Assembly (NCBI GenBank): GCA_027365735.1
Contig: DAHXLY010000023.1
Coordinates: 1 to 35,811 of the forward strand
Direction of reading: 5' to 3'
Source of the DNA: Microcaldota archaeon
GTDB lineage: Archaea > Micrarchaeota > Micrarchaeia > Micrarchaeales > Micrarchaeaceae
DNA length: 35,811 nt
The notes beneath the pieces are model-generated. The model worked only from the letters and a program-made list of their open reading frames with translations. It was not told the origin of the DNA and did no database searches. Made by a program: the position numbers and the translations under genes. Of the stretch, positions 25,606 through 35,499 are shown piece after piece (positions within the stretch are counted from its first letter, which is position 1; every line of letters begins with the position of its first letter).

Positions 25606-27123
25606 ATGGCGGATGAAACCACCGTCAAGGAACTCGTCAGAGTGCTTTCTCAGTCTAGGATTGTCCTTTCAGGGCAGATCACTCCATCCCACATCGAGGG
25701 GATAGACGTGGATCTCCTTGCCTCAAGGATAATCGAGACCACCGGGAGCGGGCTGGAGCTCAGAATCATAACCGCCGATGAGGTAAGGAGGATAATCGAG
25801 AACACCAAAGTTGAGAAGGCGCCAGTTCCTATCGAGGTAATCAGATCGAGCGACTTCAAGCCCATTGCAAACGAGTACGATGCAACATACAAAGTCCTGA
25901 ACAAGCCGATCGAGCGCACCGAAGGAACGACGCAGAACTTCGTCGACTACTTCAGGAGCAGGATGCGAAGGATAAAGATGATAATCGAGGACCATCGCCC
26001 CGACGTGGGGCTGGTCCCGCGGCTTGAGGTTTTGAACTCCATGACCACCGGCAGGGAGGTCACCATCGTGGGGATGGTATCGTCAAAGTTTGTCACGAAG
26101 AAGGGAAACCTGATGGTCAACCTAGAGGATGAGACCGGTGAGGCGAAGGTGATATTCTCAAGCAGCGGTATGTCACAGCAATCAAAAGCGCTATTCAAAA
26201 AGGCAGCCAACATAATAAACGATGAGGTCATCGCGATAAAGGGCAAAGTCTCCCCGCCGTTCGTATTCGCTACCGAGGTTCTATGGCCCGACGTTCCGTT
26301 CAAACAGAAAAAACAGACAGAAGAAGATATAGCAATCGCATTCATGTCCGACATTCACGTGGGCAGCAAGAGGTTCATGGAAAAGAACTTCTCAAACATG
26401 ATTCAGTGGCTCAACGGTAACGTCGACAGCAACAAAGAACTAGCGGGGAAGATAAAGTACATCGTCATGGCCGGCGACGTGGTGGATGGCGTAGGAATAT
26501 ATCCTGGCCAGGATCGCGACCTTTCGATACTGGACGTCTACACCCAATACCGCGAACTGTTCAATTTCATAGATGCGATACCGGACTACATACATGTCTT
26601 CGTCCTTCCAGGGAATCACGATGCGGTGCAGCTTGCCGAACCACAACCGCCGCTTACCGCTGACCTGCTGAAGGATTTCAAGAAAGACAACGTACACATC
26701 CTTTCGAATCCTGGCAACGCCACGCTCCACGGATTCGATGTTTTAGCTTATCATGGGAGGTCTCTGGACTCGATGATAGCAGAAGTGCCCGGGCTTAGCT
26801 ACTCCCAACCGGAGAAGGCGATGATCGAACTTCTAAAGAGGCGGCACATAGCCCCGATTTATGGCAACAACGTCAGTGCGGTGTTTGTCCCGAGCAAGGA
26901 GGACAACCTCGTGATAGAGAAAGTTCCAGACATACTGCACATGGGCCACGTCCACAAGAACGGGATCGCGAATTATCACGGAGTGGAGGTGGTCAACAGC
27001 GGAACCTGGCAGGCAAGGACCGACTTCCAGATAAAGCAGGGCCACATCCCGACTCCGTGCCTCCTTCCGGTGTATGAGACAAAGAGGAACAGCTTCACAT
27101 CAGTCAACTTCGCGGGCGAATGA
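25606..27123 (+). CDS. polB: DNA polymerase II (PolD) small subunit DP1
   Basis: OB fold plus calcineurin-like phosphoesterase motifs SDIHVGSKRF, GDVVDGVG, PGNHDAVQ, YHGRSLD, GHVHKNG. Confidence 0.96.
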   Translation: MADETTVKELVRVLSQSRIVLSGQITPSHIEGIDVDLLASRIIETTGSGLELRIITADEVRRIIENTKVEKAPVPIEVIRSSDFKPIANEYDATYKVLNKPIERTEGTTQNFVDYFRSRMRRIKMIIEDHRPDVGLVPRLEVLNSMTTGREVTIVGMVSSKFVTKKGNLMVNLEDETGEAKVIFSSSGMSQQSKALFKKAANIINDEVIAIKGKVSPPFVFATEVLWPDVPFKQKKQTEEDIAIAFMSDIHVGSKRFMEKNFSNMIQWLNGNVDSNKELAGKIKYIVMAGDVVDGVGIYPGQDRDLSILDVYTQYRELFNFIDAIPDYIHVFVLPGNHDAVQLAEPQPPLTADLLKDFKKDNVHILSNPGNATLHGFDVLAYHGRSLDSMIAEVPGLSYSQPEKAMIELLKRRHIAPIYGNNVSAVFVPSKEDNLVIEKVPDILHMGHVHKNGIANYHGVEVVNSGTWQARTDFQIKQGHIPTPCLLPVYETKRNSFTSVNFAGE

Positions 27124-30100
27124 TTATGGAAATCGAGGAATACAAGGCGGAATTCATGAAAAACTTCGAGGCTGCCAATGCTGTGGCAATCGCAGCGCGA
27201 GCAAAGGGCTTCGATCCAGAAACTGCAGTGGAAATAAGGGCAGCCCCTGACCTTGCATCAAGGGTGGAGGGGATAATTGCGATAGACGGCATAGCAGAGC
27301 TGATCAAACAGCGGTCTGCATCGGCCAAATCGCGGCAGGAGCTCGCGTTCGATATAACAAAGGAAATATGCACCAATCCCCGCTTTTCAAATCTTGAAAA
27401 GCAGAAACTCCTAACCCTTGCAGTGAGGGTCGGGTTGTGCATACTCACTGAAGGGGTGCTTGTGGCACCAACGGAGGGGATGCAAGGTGTCGAGCTTCAT
27501 AAGAACCCCGACGGCACAGACTACATAGCCGTTGTCTACGCAGGACCAATCAGGGGAGCCGGAGGGACCAGCGCCGCACTTTCAGTCGCGCTTGCTGACC
27601 TTGCCAGAAAGACCTTGGGGATAGGGGTGTACAGGCCAAGCCAAACAGAGGTGGAAAGATATGTTGAGGAAATGCTCCTCTATCATGCAAGATGCGCGAG
27701 GCTTCAGTACCTACCAAGCGAAGCCGATATGCGCCTGCTCGCTGAAAACTGCCCCGTCTGTGTGGACAGCATACCGACCGAGGATTTCGAGGTTGGAATC
27801 CACAGAAACATGAAGCGGCTCGACGCAACCGGCAAGGAACAGCCGATAACCAACAAGATCAGAGGGGGTATGCCGCTGGTGATGTGCGAGGGCATCGCCC
27901 AGAAAGCCAAGAGCGTCCTGAAGTACACGAAGGGGGCAGGTCTCGACTGGGACTGGCTCAATAAGATAATCAGGGTCGACAAGGCAACCAGCGGAGGGGC
28001 GCAGACAAAGGAGGAGAAGGAGGACAAGAACGCCGTGTTCCTGCAGGAGCTCGTCGCAGGTAGGCCGGTGCTCGCGTACCCCGGGCACAAGGGAAGCTTC
28101 AGGCTCAGGTACGGAAGGTCCAGGATGACCGGCATCGCCGCAAAAGGTTTCAATCCTGCGTCCATGCTGTTGCTCGGCACGTATATCGCCACCGGCACCC
28201 AGCTCAAAGTCGAAAAACCGGGAAAAGGGTGCATCGCCACTCCGGTGGACAGCATCGAGGGGCCGTTTGTCAAATTGAAATCAGGCGAAGCGCTCCGTGT
28301 CAACACCGCAGAACACGCTGAGGCGGTGATGAACAATATCGCAAAGATACTTTCCGTCGGCGACATACTCGCAACATACGGAGACTTCAAGAAATCCAAC
28401 ACACCGCTCGCCCCAACGAGTTACGTGGAGGAGTATTGGCAAGAGCAACTGAAGGCTGCCGGGTACAACGGCAGCTTCGACACTGTGCCGTCTTTCCATG
28501 ACGCTTACAACCTTTCAACCACCTACAAGGTGCCGATGCACCCGCGTTATATTTATGACTATGCGGAGGTGAGCGTAGACGAGCTGAAGCGCCTCGCGCT
28601 TGCGATGCTGACCGCGGAGGTGCACAGCACCGGCGAAACGTTGTCCGATGTGAGCGAGGTGTTGATCCGTGCCGACGCGCATGTGCGCGATACGGTCGAG
28701 AAGATGTGCATCCCGCACTTCGATGACGGTTCCACAATCACCATAAAGGATTATGACGCACGCAGCCTGCTCGCGTCGCTCGGTTTTGTAAAGCATGAAA
28801 AGCTGGACATCTCCGAGTCTGTCGTCGGCGGATACGACGCATCGAAAGGTTCGCTTGAGATGCTCAACGCCGTTGCACCGTTCAGGATAATGAAGAGGGC
28901 AACGCGCATCGGTGCAAGGATAGGCAGGCCAGAAAAGGCGAAAGAAAGGCTGATGAAACCCGCGCCGCATATGCTATTCCCGATATCGGAGTACGGGGGG
29001 AAGGAAAGAAGCCTTTACAAGGCATACGTAGAGGACAAAAGAAGGTTCGGCACTCCGTTCGTGGAAGTGGAGATCGCAAAGTACAAGTGCTCGGTCGGAA
29101 AGGAGCGCATCGTATCCCCATACTGCTCAGAGCACAACGCCCGCGGCATGGTCGAAAAGGTGTGCAAGGTCTGTGGCCGCTCCAGCTACAAGAACACGTG
29201 CCCGGGGTGCGGGAACAAGACATTCGGATTCGACGTGATGAAGGTCAACCTGCCAGGAGAAATGGAAAGATCGATGAAGAACATCGGCATGCAGACGATG
29301 CCGAAGGCGTTCAAGGGCGTGAAGGGGCTTGTCAGTCGTGACAAGATTGCCGAGCCGCTCGAAAAGGGGCTACTGAGAGCCATGCATGGTATTTACATAT
29401 TCAAGGACGGCACCTCGAGATTCGACGCGACCGACACGCCGATGACGCATTTCTACCCCAAGGAGATAAAAACAAGCGTCGAAAGGCTCAGGGAGTTGGG
29501 ATACACCGCCGATTACCAAGGAAAACCGTTGGAGAACGACGATCAGCTCGTTGAAATGCGGCACCAGGACGTGGTGATCAACCGGCGCGGGGCGGAATAC
29601 CTCCTGAAGGTCGCGAAGTTCGTCGACGACCTGCTGGTGAGGTTCTACAAGCTTGAGCCGTTCTACAAGATAAACACCACCGACGAGCTGATCGGCCAGT
29701 CGGTAATCACGCTTTCCCCGCACACATCGTGCGGGGTGCTTGGCAGGATAATCGGCTTCACTGAAGCTCACGTGGGATTCGCCCACCCCTACACAATCAC
29801 CGCAAGAAGGAGGAACTGCGATGGGGACGAGGACACTACAATGCTCCTGCTTGACGCGCTGGTCAACTTCTCAAGAAAGTACCTGCCCGTCACGATAGGG
29901 GGGACGATGGACGCACCGCTGATTCTTACGATAAACATCCTTCCGGAGGAGGTGGACGACGAGGTGCACGACATGGAGGTGGTCCAGAACTATGGACTTG
30001 CGTTTTATGATAAGACGATGGCGAGCCCGAGCGCCGCTCCCTCTGAAGTAACGCTCGAACTGGTGAGAAACCGACTGGGAAAGCGCACCGTTTACCAGGG

Positions 30101-30590
30101 ATTATCTTTTACTCACCACGCCGGCCCTGGCGCAGTCGAAAGTGCGCCGCTTAGAAGCGTATACACCACTCTCAAGACGATGCAGGACAAGATCGATAAG
30201 CAGTTTGAACTGATGGATCGGCTGTGCACTATCGATAAAGCCGACACGGCTAGGAGGTTGCTTATGAGTCACTTCATACCAGACCTGATTGGAAACCTCC
30301 ACTCATTCTCGAAGCAAACATTTAGGTGCGTGGCGTGCAACGCCAAGTACCGACGCGTACCGCTGTCGGGCAAGTGTGGGAAATGTACTGGCAAGTTGGT
30401 GCTCACAATATCTAAGGGAGGAATAGAGAAATATCTGAACTCCGCGACCAACCTTGCGGACAGGTACAACCTCGAGCCGTACATAAAGCAGAGGATAATG
30501 CTGATAAGGATGGAGATAGAGGCGGTGTTTGGCGGAGTGGGCGGCGGCGAACGACCGCAGGGCCAGTTCAACCTCGCGAACTACGTCTGA
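27120..30590 (+). CDS. polC: DNA polymerase II (PolD) large subunit DP2, no intein visible
   Basis: GPIRGAGGTSAALSVALAD, GGAQTKEEKEDKNAVFLQELVAGRPV, zinc motifs CKVCGRSSYKNTCPGCG and CVACNAKYRRVPLSGKCGKC. Starts inside the DP1 stop (ATGA overlap). Confidence 0.97.
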   Translation: MIMEIEEYKAEFMKNFEAANAVAIAARAKGFDPETAVEIRAAPDLASRVEGIIAIDGIAELIKQRSASAKSRQELAFDITKEICTNPRFSNLEKQKLLTLAVRVGLCILTEGVLVAPTEGMQGVELHKNPDGTDYIAVVYAGPIRGAGGTSAALSVALADLARKTLGIGVYRPSQTEVERYVEEMLLYHARCARLQYLPSEADMRLLAENCPVCVDSIPTEDFEVGIHRNMKRLDATGKEQPITNKIRGGMPLVMCEGIAQKAKSVLKYTKGAGLDWDWLNKIIRVDKATSGGAQTKEEKEDKNAVFLQELVAGRPVLAYPGHKGSFRLRYGRSRMTGIAAKGFNPASMLLLGTYIATGTQLKVEKPGKGCIATPVDSIEGPFVKLKSGEALRVNTAEHAEAVMNNIAKILSVGDILATYGDFKKSNTPLAPTSYVEEYWQEQLKAAGYNGSFDTVPSFHDAYNLSTTYKVPMHPRYIYDYAEVSVDELKRLALAMLTAEVHSTGETLSDVSEVLIRADAHVRDTVEKMCIPHFDDGSTITIKDYDARSLLASLGFVKHEKLDISESVVGGYDASKGSLEMLNAVAPFRIMKRATRIGARIGRPEKAKERLMKPAPHMLFPISEYGGKERSLYKAYVEDKRRFGTPFVEVEIAKYKCSVGKERIVSPYCSEHNARGMVEKVCKVCGRSSYKNTCPGCGNKTFGFDVMKVNLPGEMERSMKNIGMQTMPKAFKGVKGLVSRDKIAEPLEKGLLRAMHGIYIFKDGTSRFDATDTPMTHFYPKEIKTSVERLRELGYTADYQGKPLENDDQLVEMRHQDVVINRRGAEYLLKVAKFVDDLLVRFYKLEPFYKINTTDELIGQSVITLSPHTSCGVLGRIIGFTEAHVGFAHPYTITARRRNCDGDEDTTMLLLDALVNFSRKYLPVTIGGTMDAPLILTINILPEEVDDEVHDMEVVQNYGLAFYDKTMASPSAAPSEVTLELVRNRLGKRTVYQGLSFTHHAGPGAVESAPLRSVYTTLKTMQDKIDKQFELMDRLCTIDKADTARRLLMSHFIPDLIGNLHSFSKQTFRCVACNAKYRRVPLSGKCGKCTGKLVLTISKGGIEKYLNSATNLADRYNLEPYIKQRIMLIRMEIEAVFGGVGGGERPQGQFNLANYV

Positions 30591-31010
30591 TCATTTTGTG
30601 CTCTCAGCCGGACCGTCATTAGCTATGATAATCGGAGAGCCACGCCTCCTCATGAGGTAGTCATGCACCTGCCTGCCCTTTGACGTGAATGATACATTTT
30701 CCCCTTCGCCAGGCCTGGTCTGCCCTGGCTTAATCTCTAGCTGCAGAAAACCGTCCCTTACGAGCTCGTCTATGCACTTTGCCGCATCCTCTATATCGCT
30801 GCATATTGTCTTTCTGTTGTTCTTGTTCGCAAGTTGGAGTGCGAGCTGCCATCTATTTACTGGTCTGTTGATATAACCGACTATGTTCGCCTTCTTTTCC
30901 CCGAGCCGTACAAGCATCGGTTTGAAAATGTCATCAACCCTGGCCAATCTTGGAAGGTCCCATGACCTTACTTGCGTAATGTCGACGATCGATACAGGAG
31001 TAGTCTCCAT
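30591..31010 (-). CDS. Predicted winged-helix transcriptional regulator
   Basis: 139 aa; NRWQLALQLANKNNRKTICSDIEDAAKCIDELVRDGFLQL...SFTSKGRQVHDYL has a wHTH-like pattern. Confidence 0.65.
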   Translation of the reverse strand: METTPVSIVDITQVRSWDLPRLARVDDIFKPMLVRLGEKKANIVGYINRPVNRWQLALQLANKNNRKTICSDIEDAAKCIDELVRDGFLQLEIKPGQTRPGEGENVSFTSKGRQVHDYLMRRRGSPIIIANDGPAESTK

Positions 31011-31041
31011 ACAACCGGTTCGATTCGGTCGGTCCTGGTAT

Positions 31042-32781
31042 TTATCTCTTTCCTATCAACTTTCGGAGCTTGTCGAGGGGCATCGCGTTGAGGATCCGGT
31101 CCTTGGTCAGCCACCCGCGCCTTGCTGTGCCAACTCCGTAGCGCATAAGCATGTAGTTCTGTGTCCTGTGTGCGTCGGTTGCGATCGAGTACAATATCTT
31201 GTATTTGCTTGTTAACATAATGTTCGTATCGTTAAGGTCCATCCTGTTAGAGGCGTTTATCTCCAGGGCCACGTTGTTCCGCTCGGCTACCTCCGCAACT
31301 TTTTCGAGGTCTATCTGGAACTGCTCCCTTTCGCCGATTATTCTTCCGGTGGGGTGGGCTAGGACGTGAACAAGTCCTGTATCCATCGCCTTGATCGCAC
31401 GGTCTGTCATCGTCTCCTTTCCGACGTCCACCTGCGCCAACCTCGAATGTGTCGCTCCAACGACGCAATCCATCTCCTTCAGTATGTTTTTGTCGAGGTC
31501 AAGCTTTCCGTTGCGGAGTATGTCGACCTCGGCACCCTTCAGGATTGTCAGTTCGCCATTTAGGTCGTCGTTAAGCTTGTCTACGCGCTTGAAGTATTCT
31601 ATGAATCCCTTTTCGTCCATTCCCTTCGCTATCACCAGGCTCTTGGTGTGGTTGGTGGTGGCAATGTACTTGTAACCGAGGCCCACCGCGGCTGCCGCCA
31701 TCTCCTGTATGCTGTTCGCTCCGTCCGTTTCTTTGGTATGGGTGTGGAGGTCCCCTTTTATGTCAGACATTTCTACAAGTTTCGGTATCTTGTGCCTTAG
31801 TGCCAGCTCTACTTCTCCCCTTGCCTCTCGCATCTCGGGCGGCATCCACTGCATCCCCAGCTTTTCATAAATGCTTTCCTCCTCCACACCTCCAACGTTT
31901 TTGTTTTTTCTGTCGAATAGCCCGTACTCATTGAGCTTGTAGCCCAACTTGACTGCAATCGTTCTCACTTGCACGTTGTGGTCCCTGCTGCCTGTGAAAT
32001 ATTGCACCGCTGCACCAAAACTTTCGGGTTCCAGCGCACGGAGGTCGCACTGGATTCCCATTTTCAGCCATACCGTCGCCTTGGTCGGGCCTTGTGAAAG
32101 AATTGATTCAACTTCAGGAAGGCTGGTGAAGAACCTCATTACCTCAGGAGCTTTTTTCGATATTGCGAGTATGTCCATATCCCCAACCGTCTCCCTCATC
32201 CTCCTCGCGGAACCGGCTATCATCACCTTCTCCACGAGCCCGCTCTTCCTGAGCTTTTCGACTATTGCCTCCGCCGCGGGGAGCGCGTCGATTATCAGCA
32301 TCCTTCCCTTGCTGGACTCCTTCATCTCGAGCCCGTGCTTTATCACCTCCTCGCTCTTCTCCCCAAAACCCTCGAGCTTGCTGACCTTGTGGGTGTCTAT
32401 CGCCCTCTTGAGGTCGTCTATGTTGCGAACCCCGAGCTTTTTGTAGAGCGTCAGTGCCTTCTTTGCCCCCAGCCCAGTCACGGCAGTGAGGTTCCTCATA
32501 TCGAACGGGTACTTCTTCTTCATCATCTCGTACTTCTTCGACTTACCTGTCTTGAGATACTCCTCAATCAGCCCAGCTATGGACTTTCCGACCCCTGGTA
32601 GCTCCATCAATGCGGCTGTGCCGCCCTTGTTGTATACCTCTTCAATCGGCTCTTGTAGTGTTTCAATCGTAAGTGCCGCCTTTTTGTAGGCCCTGACCTC
32701 AAACCTGGCTGTGGGAAAGTCCTCAAGCCCCAAAAAGTCAGCTATCTCGTACAGTATTTCAGAGATGGCCTTGTTCTCCAT
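31042..32781 (-). CDS. polX: DNA polymerase X family with C-terminal PHP domain
   Basis: HhH GLGAKKALTLYKKLGVRNI, polymerase GSARRMRETVGDMDIL, PHP motifs GDLHTHTKETDG, TNHTKSL, GATHSR, HPTGR, ATDAH. Confidence 0.95.
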   Translation of the reverse strand: MENKAISEILYEIADFLGLEDFPTARFEVRAYKKAALTIETLQEPIEEVYNKGGTAALMELPGVGKSIAGLIEEYLKTGKSKKYEMMKKKYPFDMRNLTAVTGLGAKKALTLYKKLGVRNIDDLKRAIDTHKVSKLEGFGEKSEEVIKHGLEMKESSKGRMLIIDALPAAEAIVEKLRKSGLVEKVMIAGSARRMRETVGDMDILAISKKAPEVMRFFTSLPEVESILSQGPTKATVWLKMGIQCDLRALEPESFGAAVQYFTGSRDHNVQVRTIAVKLGYKLNEYGLFDRKNKNVGGVEEESIYEKLGMQWMPPEMREARGEVELALRHKIPKLVEMSDIKGDLHTHTKETDGANSIQEMAAAAVGLGYKYIATTNHTKSLVIAKGMDEKGFIEYFKRVDKLNDDLNGELTILKGAEVDILRNGKLDLDKNILKEMDCVVGATHSRLAQVDVGKETMTDRAIKAMDTGLVHVLAHPTGRIIGEREQFQIDLEKVAEVAERNNVALEINASNRMDLNDTNIMLTSKYKILYSIATDAHRTQNYMLMRYGVGTARRGWLTKDRILNAMPLDKLRKLIGKR

Positions 32782-32789
32782 GCTAAAAG

Positions 32790-32993
32790 TTAAGCAGGGT
32801 CTTTATAAAAAACTAGCAGCTTTGTTGCGTCCTCCGGAACCCTGACGCGTATGACTTTCCTGAGCATGTCGCCGTAACTCCTGGCAAACGCCGCAAGGTC
32901 GTTTATGTCGTTCCTAAGCATGCTGCCGCATGAAATCCACCTTTTTCTCTCGAAAATGGATATCATCTCCTCTGAAGTCCGCACGATTGCCAT
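32790..32993 (-). CDS. Small uncharacterised protein upstream of polX
   Basis: 67 aa ORF, same strand, 8 nt upstream of the polX start. Overlaps only the unlikely upstream extension of 33079..33669. Confidence 0.55.
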   Translation of the reverse strand: MAIVRTSEEMISIFERKRWISCGSMLRNDINDLAAFARSYGDMLRKVIRVRVPEDATKLLVFYKDPA

Positions 32994-33078
32994 ATGGGAA
33001 CTTTTCCAGCCAAATATTAATACTTTGCCTATACGGCAGATATTTTACCCTTTCGATACCAATATTATTGGGGTGGAT

Positions 33079-33669
33079 GTGTCGGACGACAAAGACAAAG
33101 GTACTCTCGACAGGGAGATGAGGCTCAACCAGCTTTACCTCGCCATAATCTCCCGCTACAGGGAGTACATCGAGGAGAAAGAGCACATATCAGTAGCTGA
33201 GCTTCCTACCATGGTGCTTCCGAAGAACCAGAGGGTGCTCGGGAAGGCGGAGGAGATCAAGTCGTCCTTCGGGATGTATTCGTACAAAAGCCACTTCTAC
33301 GAGGCGAGCATAAACGCCTTCTATTTCGTCAAGAAGAACGTGGATGACGTGGTAATGCCCCTGCAGTTCTGGCTAACGCCCGAGGACACGTTAAACTTCG
33401 GAGTGGGCGACCTGCTCGATCGGAACGTGCTTCTCTGCAGTTTGATGATAGCTCTCGGCAATCCATCGGCGAAGGTGCTGGTCCACATAATCGGAGGCAC
33501 GAGGAGGGTGTTCACCTACTATGAATTTGAAGGCCACGCCTATATGCTGGATTTCAGCAGCGGTTTCAAGAAGTTCGAGAACAGGGATGCGCTGATAAAA
33601 TCGCTGGGCATAGATGATGAGACGATCGCCTACGAGTTCAACGATAAGATGTACGTGGAGATAAGCTGA
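33079..33669 (+). CDS. Transglutaminase-like (Cys-His-Asp) superfamily protein, probable GTG start
   Basis: DRNVLLCSLMIALGNPSAKVLVHIIGG...YYEFEGHAYMLDFSSGF. TATA-like ATATTAATACTTT at about 33014 makes the track start at 32905 unlikely. In-frame GTG at 33073 or 33079. Confidence 0.6.
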   Translation: MSDDKDKGTLDREMRLNQLYLAIISRYREYIEEKEHISVAELPTMVLPKNQRVLGKAEEIKSSFGMYSYKSHFYEASINAFYFVKKNVDDVVMPLQFWLTPEDTLNFGVGDLLDRNVLLCSLMIALGNPSAKVLVHIIGGTRRVFTYYEFEGHAYMLDFSSGFKKFENRDALIKSLGIDDETIAYEFNDKMYVEIS

Positions 33670-33694
33670 TTGTGCGTTATCCGCGCAGGGAAGG

Positions 33695-34948
33695 TTAGGC
33701 CGCGGGCATCTGGGCCCGAGTTTCCCGTTTCACCACAACTTTTGTTCTGGCGATAAGCACGCTCGCTATTATGTTTGTAAGTATTATCACCATGAAGCAG
33801 ATGTAAAATATGTCGCTAAAGTAGATCCCGCCGATGGAGAACAGTATCGCGGCAAGCACGGCAACAACCGTGCCCCTCTGCATGAGCGCAAATGCAATGT
33901 CGCGGTATCCCTTTTTACTGTCCAGCACGTACTTCACCTCAATGAACCTGATCGCGCACAGGATGGCTGTTACTAATATCGCATACAGGAAAAACTTCAA
34001 TGAGAGCAGCGCAATCATCCCTATGAAGACAAAAAAGAACGTTATTATGAGGAACTCTATGTCGCGCTCGACCGCATTTCTTTCGCTGACTTCTATCTTC
34101 TTTGCGTTCATCTTGAAGCCGAAGAAGTTTGCTATGGGCTTGTAGTTCCCAAGTATTATTGCAAAGATGAGCACGGATATTGCGGCGGCCCCGTTGAAAA
34201 GGTCAACGATTCCGTAGAGCAGTATCGCCATCGCAAGAGTTGCCAAATAGCCCCGCGCCCCCTTTATGTAGTTCTGCACCATGAGCCACAAGAGCCCCGC
34301 CACTAAGCCGAAGACTATGGAAACGCTGATGTAGTCTATCGCTATGTTGGCGAAGCCGCTCGCGGTAAGCGCATTGCCGTTTGTGAAAGAGAGCAAGAGG
34401 GTGAAAAACAGTATCGCAAACACCGAGTTTAACGTCGCCTCGAGCAAAAGCGACCCATAAATCTCAGCGGGCAGTTTTATCTTCTTGATGAGCGGCACCA
34501 CAATCACAGTAGATGTTTCACCAAGTATCGCGCCGAGAAGCGCCCCGTACAAAATGGGCCATCCGAAGACCGCCCACATTAGGACCGCCAGCACGACCAT
34601 CGGGATAAACGTATCGAGGAATCCGAGCGACAGGCCCCTAGTGTTGCTCAGCAGCTCTTTATTGGCGACTATCACTTTGCCGCCGTTGTACATTATCACG
34701 ACAAGCGCAAGGTCGCCGAATATGGCGGCAAGCGACCTGAGGAAGTTGACGGCGTTCTGGGAGAGAAGGTGCCCCACCGGGCCAAGCAGAATGCCTATCG
34801 CTATCAATATGAGCGCCTCCGGTATTTTTGTCCTATTGAATATCGCCCGCGCTATGTAGCCTATGATTATTATCGCCGCGACGGCTATAAGCACAGGTAC
34901 CGATGAAATGTCCGCCTGAAGAATACCAGAGTAAATCATGTATCCCAT
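33695..34948 (-). CDS. Cation/proton antiporter (CPA superfamily)
   Basis: About 12 TM segments; RTKIPEALILIAIGILLGPVGHLL at the N-terminus; GAILGETSTVIVVPLI mid-protein. Confidence 0.88.
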   Translation of the reverse strand: MGYMIYSGILQADISSVPVLIAVAAIIIIGYIARAIFNRTKIPEALILIAIGILLGPVGHLLSQNAVNFLRSLAAIFGDLALVVIMYNGGKVIVANKELLSNTRGLSLGFLDTFIPMVVLAVLMWAVFGWPILYGALLGAILGETSTVIVVPLIKKIKLPAEIYGSLLLEATLNSVFAILFFTLLLSFTNGNALTASGFANIAIDYISVSIVFGLVAGLLWLMVQNYIKGARGYLATLAMAILLYGIVDLFNGAAAISVLIFAIILGNYKPIANFFGFKMNAKKIEVSERNAVERDIEFLIITFFFVFIGMIALLSLKFFLYAILVTAILCAIRFIEVKYVLDSKKGYRDIAFALMQRGTVVAVLAAILFSIGGIYFSDIFYICFMVIILTNIIASVLIARTKVVVKRETRAQMPAA

Positions 34949-35061
34949 TAGGTAATTGATGACAGGGTTTTTATTTTTGCCTGATTGCCGTCAAAATCGT
35001 TGTAATGAAAAATGGAATAGTGCCATGGGCCCGACACAAGATGTATGTGGAGCTCGGCTGA

Positions 35062-35490
35062 CTATTTGTCCTTTCGGCGCGGAAGCGCCTCGATGTAGTC
35101 AATGATGTCCTTGTGGGTCTTCGCCCCTGCCTTCTTCGCCTCCCTCTCAAGCTGTTCGTCGCTCATTCCCATGCTTGTGAGCAGTTCCCTGAACACCTCC
35201 GTAGTTTTTTCTTTTGCCTCTCTGTCGGCCTCCTTTATGACCTGCGCGCGTGTAACTCCGCCTTTTGGGACCTTGTTGCCTATCTCGAAAGTGTACCTTT
35301 CAATGTGGGATCCGCCCAGTATATGCTTCGCTTCGTTCTCCGCGCTCTCGCTGTTCTTCCGAAGTAGTATCACGACGTCAATGCCCCTGGCGAACACACC
35401 GTTGACCTCGGGAGCCCTTCTCATTATCTCAGCAGCATACCTCTTGACCCAACCCGTTACCAATGTGTTGTTTTCTACCATGTTAAACAC
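35062..35490 (-). CDS. Uncharacterised protein
   Basis: 142 aa open frame; directly downstream of the 35500..35811 frame on the same strand. Confidence 0.6.
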   Translation of the reverse strand: MFNMVENNTLVTGWVKRYAAEIMRRAPEVNGVFARGIDVVILLRKNSESAENEAKHILGGSHIERYTFEIGNKVPKGGVTRAQVIKEADREAKEKTTEVFRELLTSMGMSDEQLEREAKKAGAKTHKDIIDYIEALPRRKDK

Positions 35491-35499
35491 CGACAGTCA

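Noticed and set aside
27120-30590. Possible intein in DP2
   Set aside because: Length 1156 aa and continuous DP2 motifs; no intein-like insertion or HN-C junction noticed.
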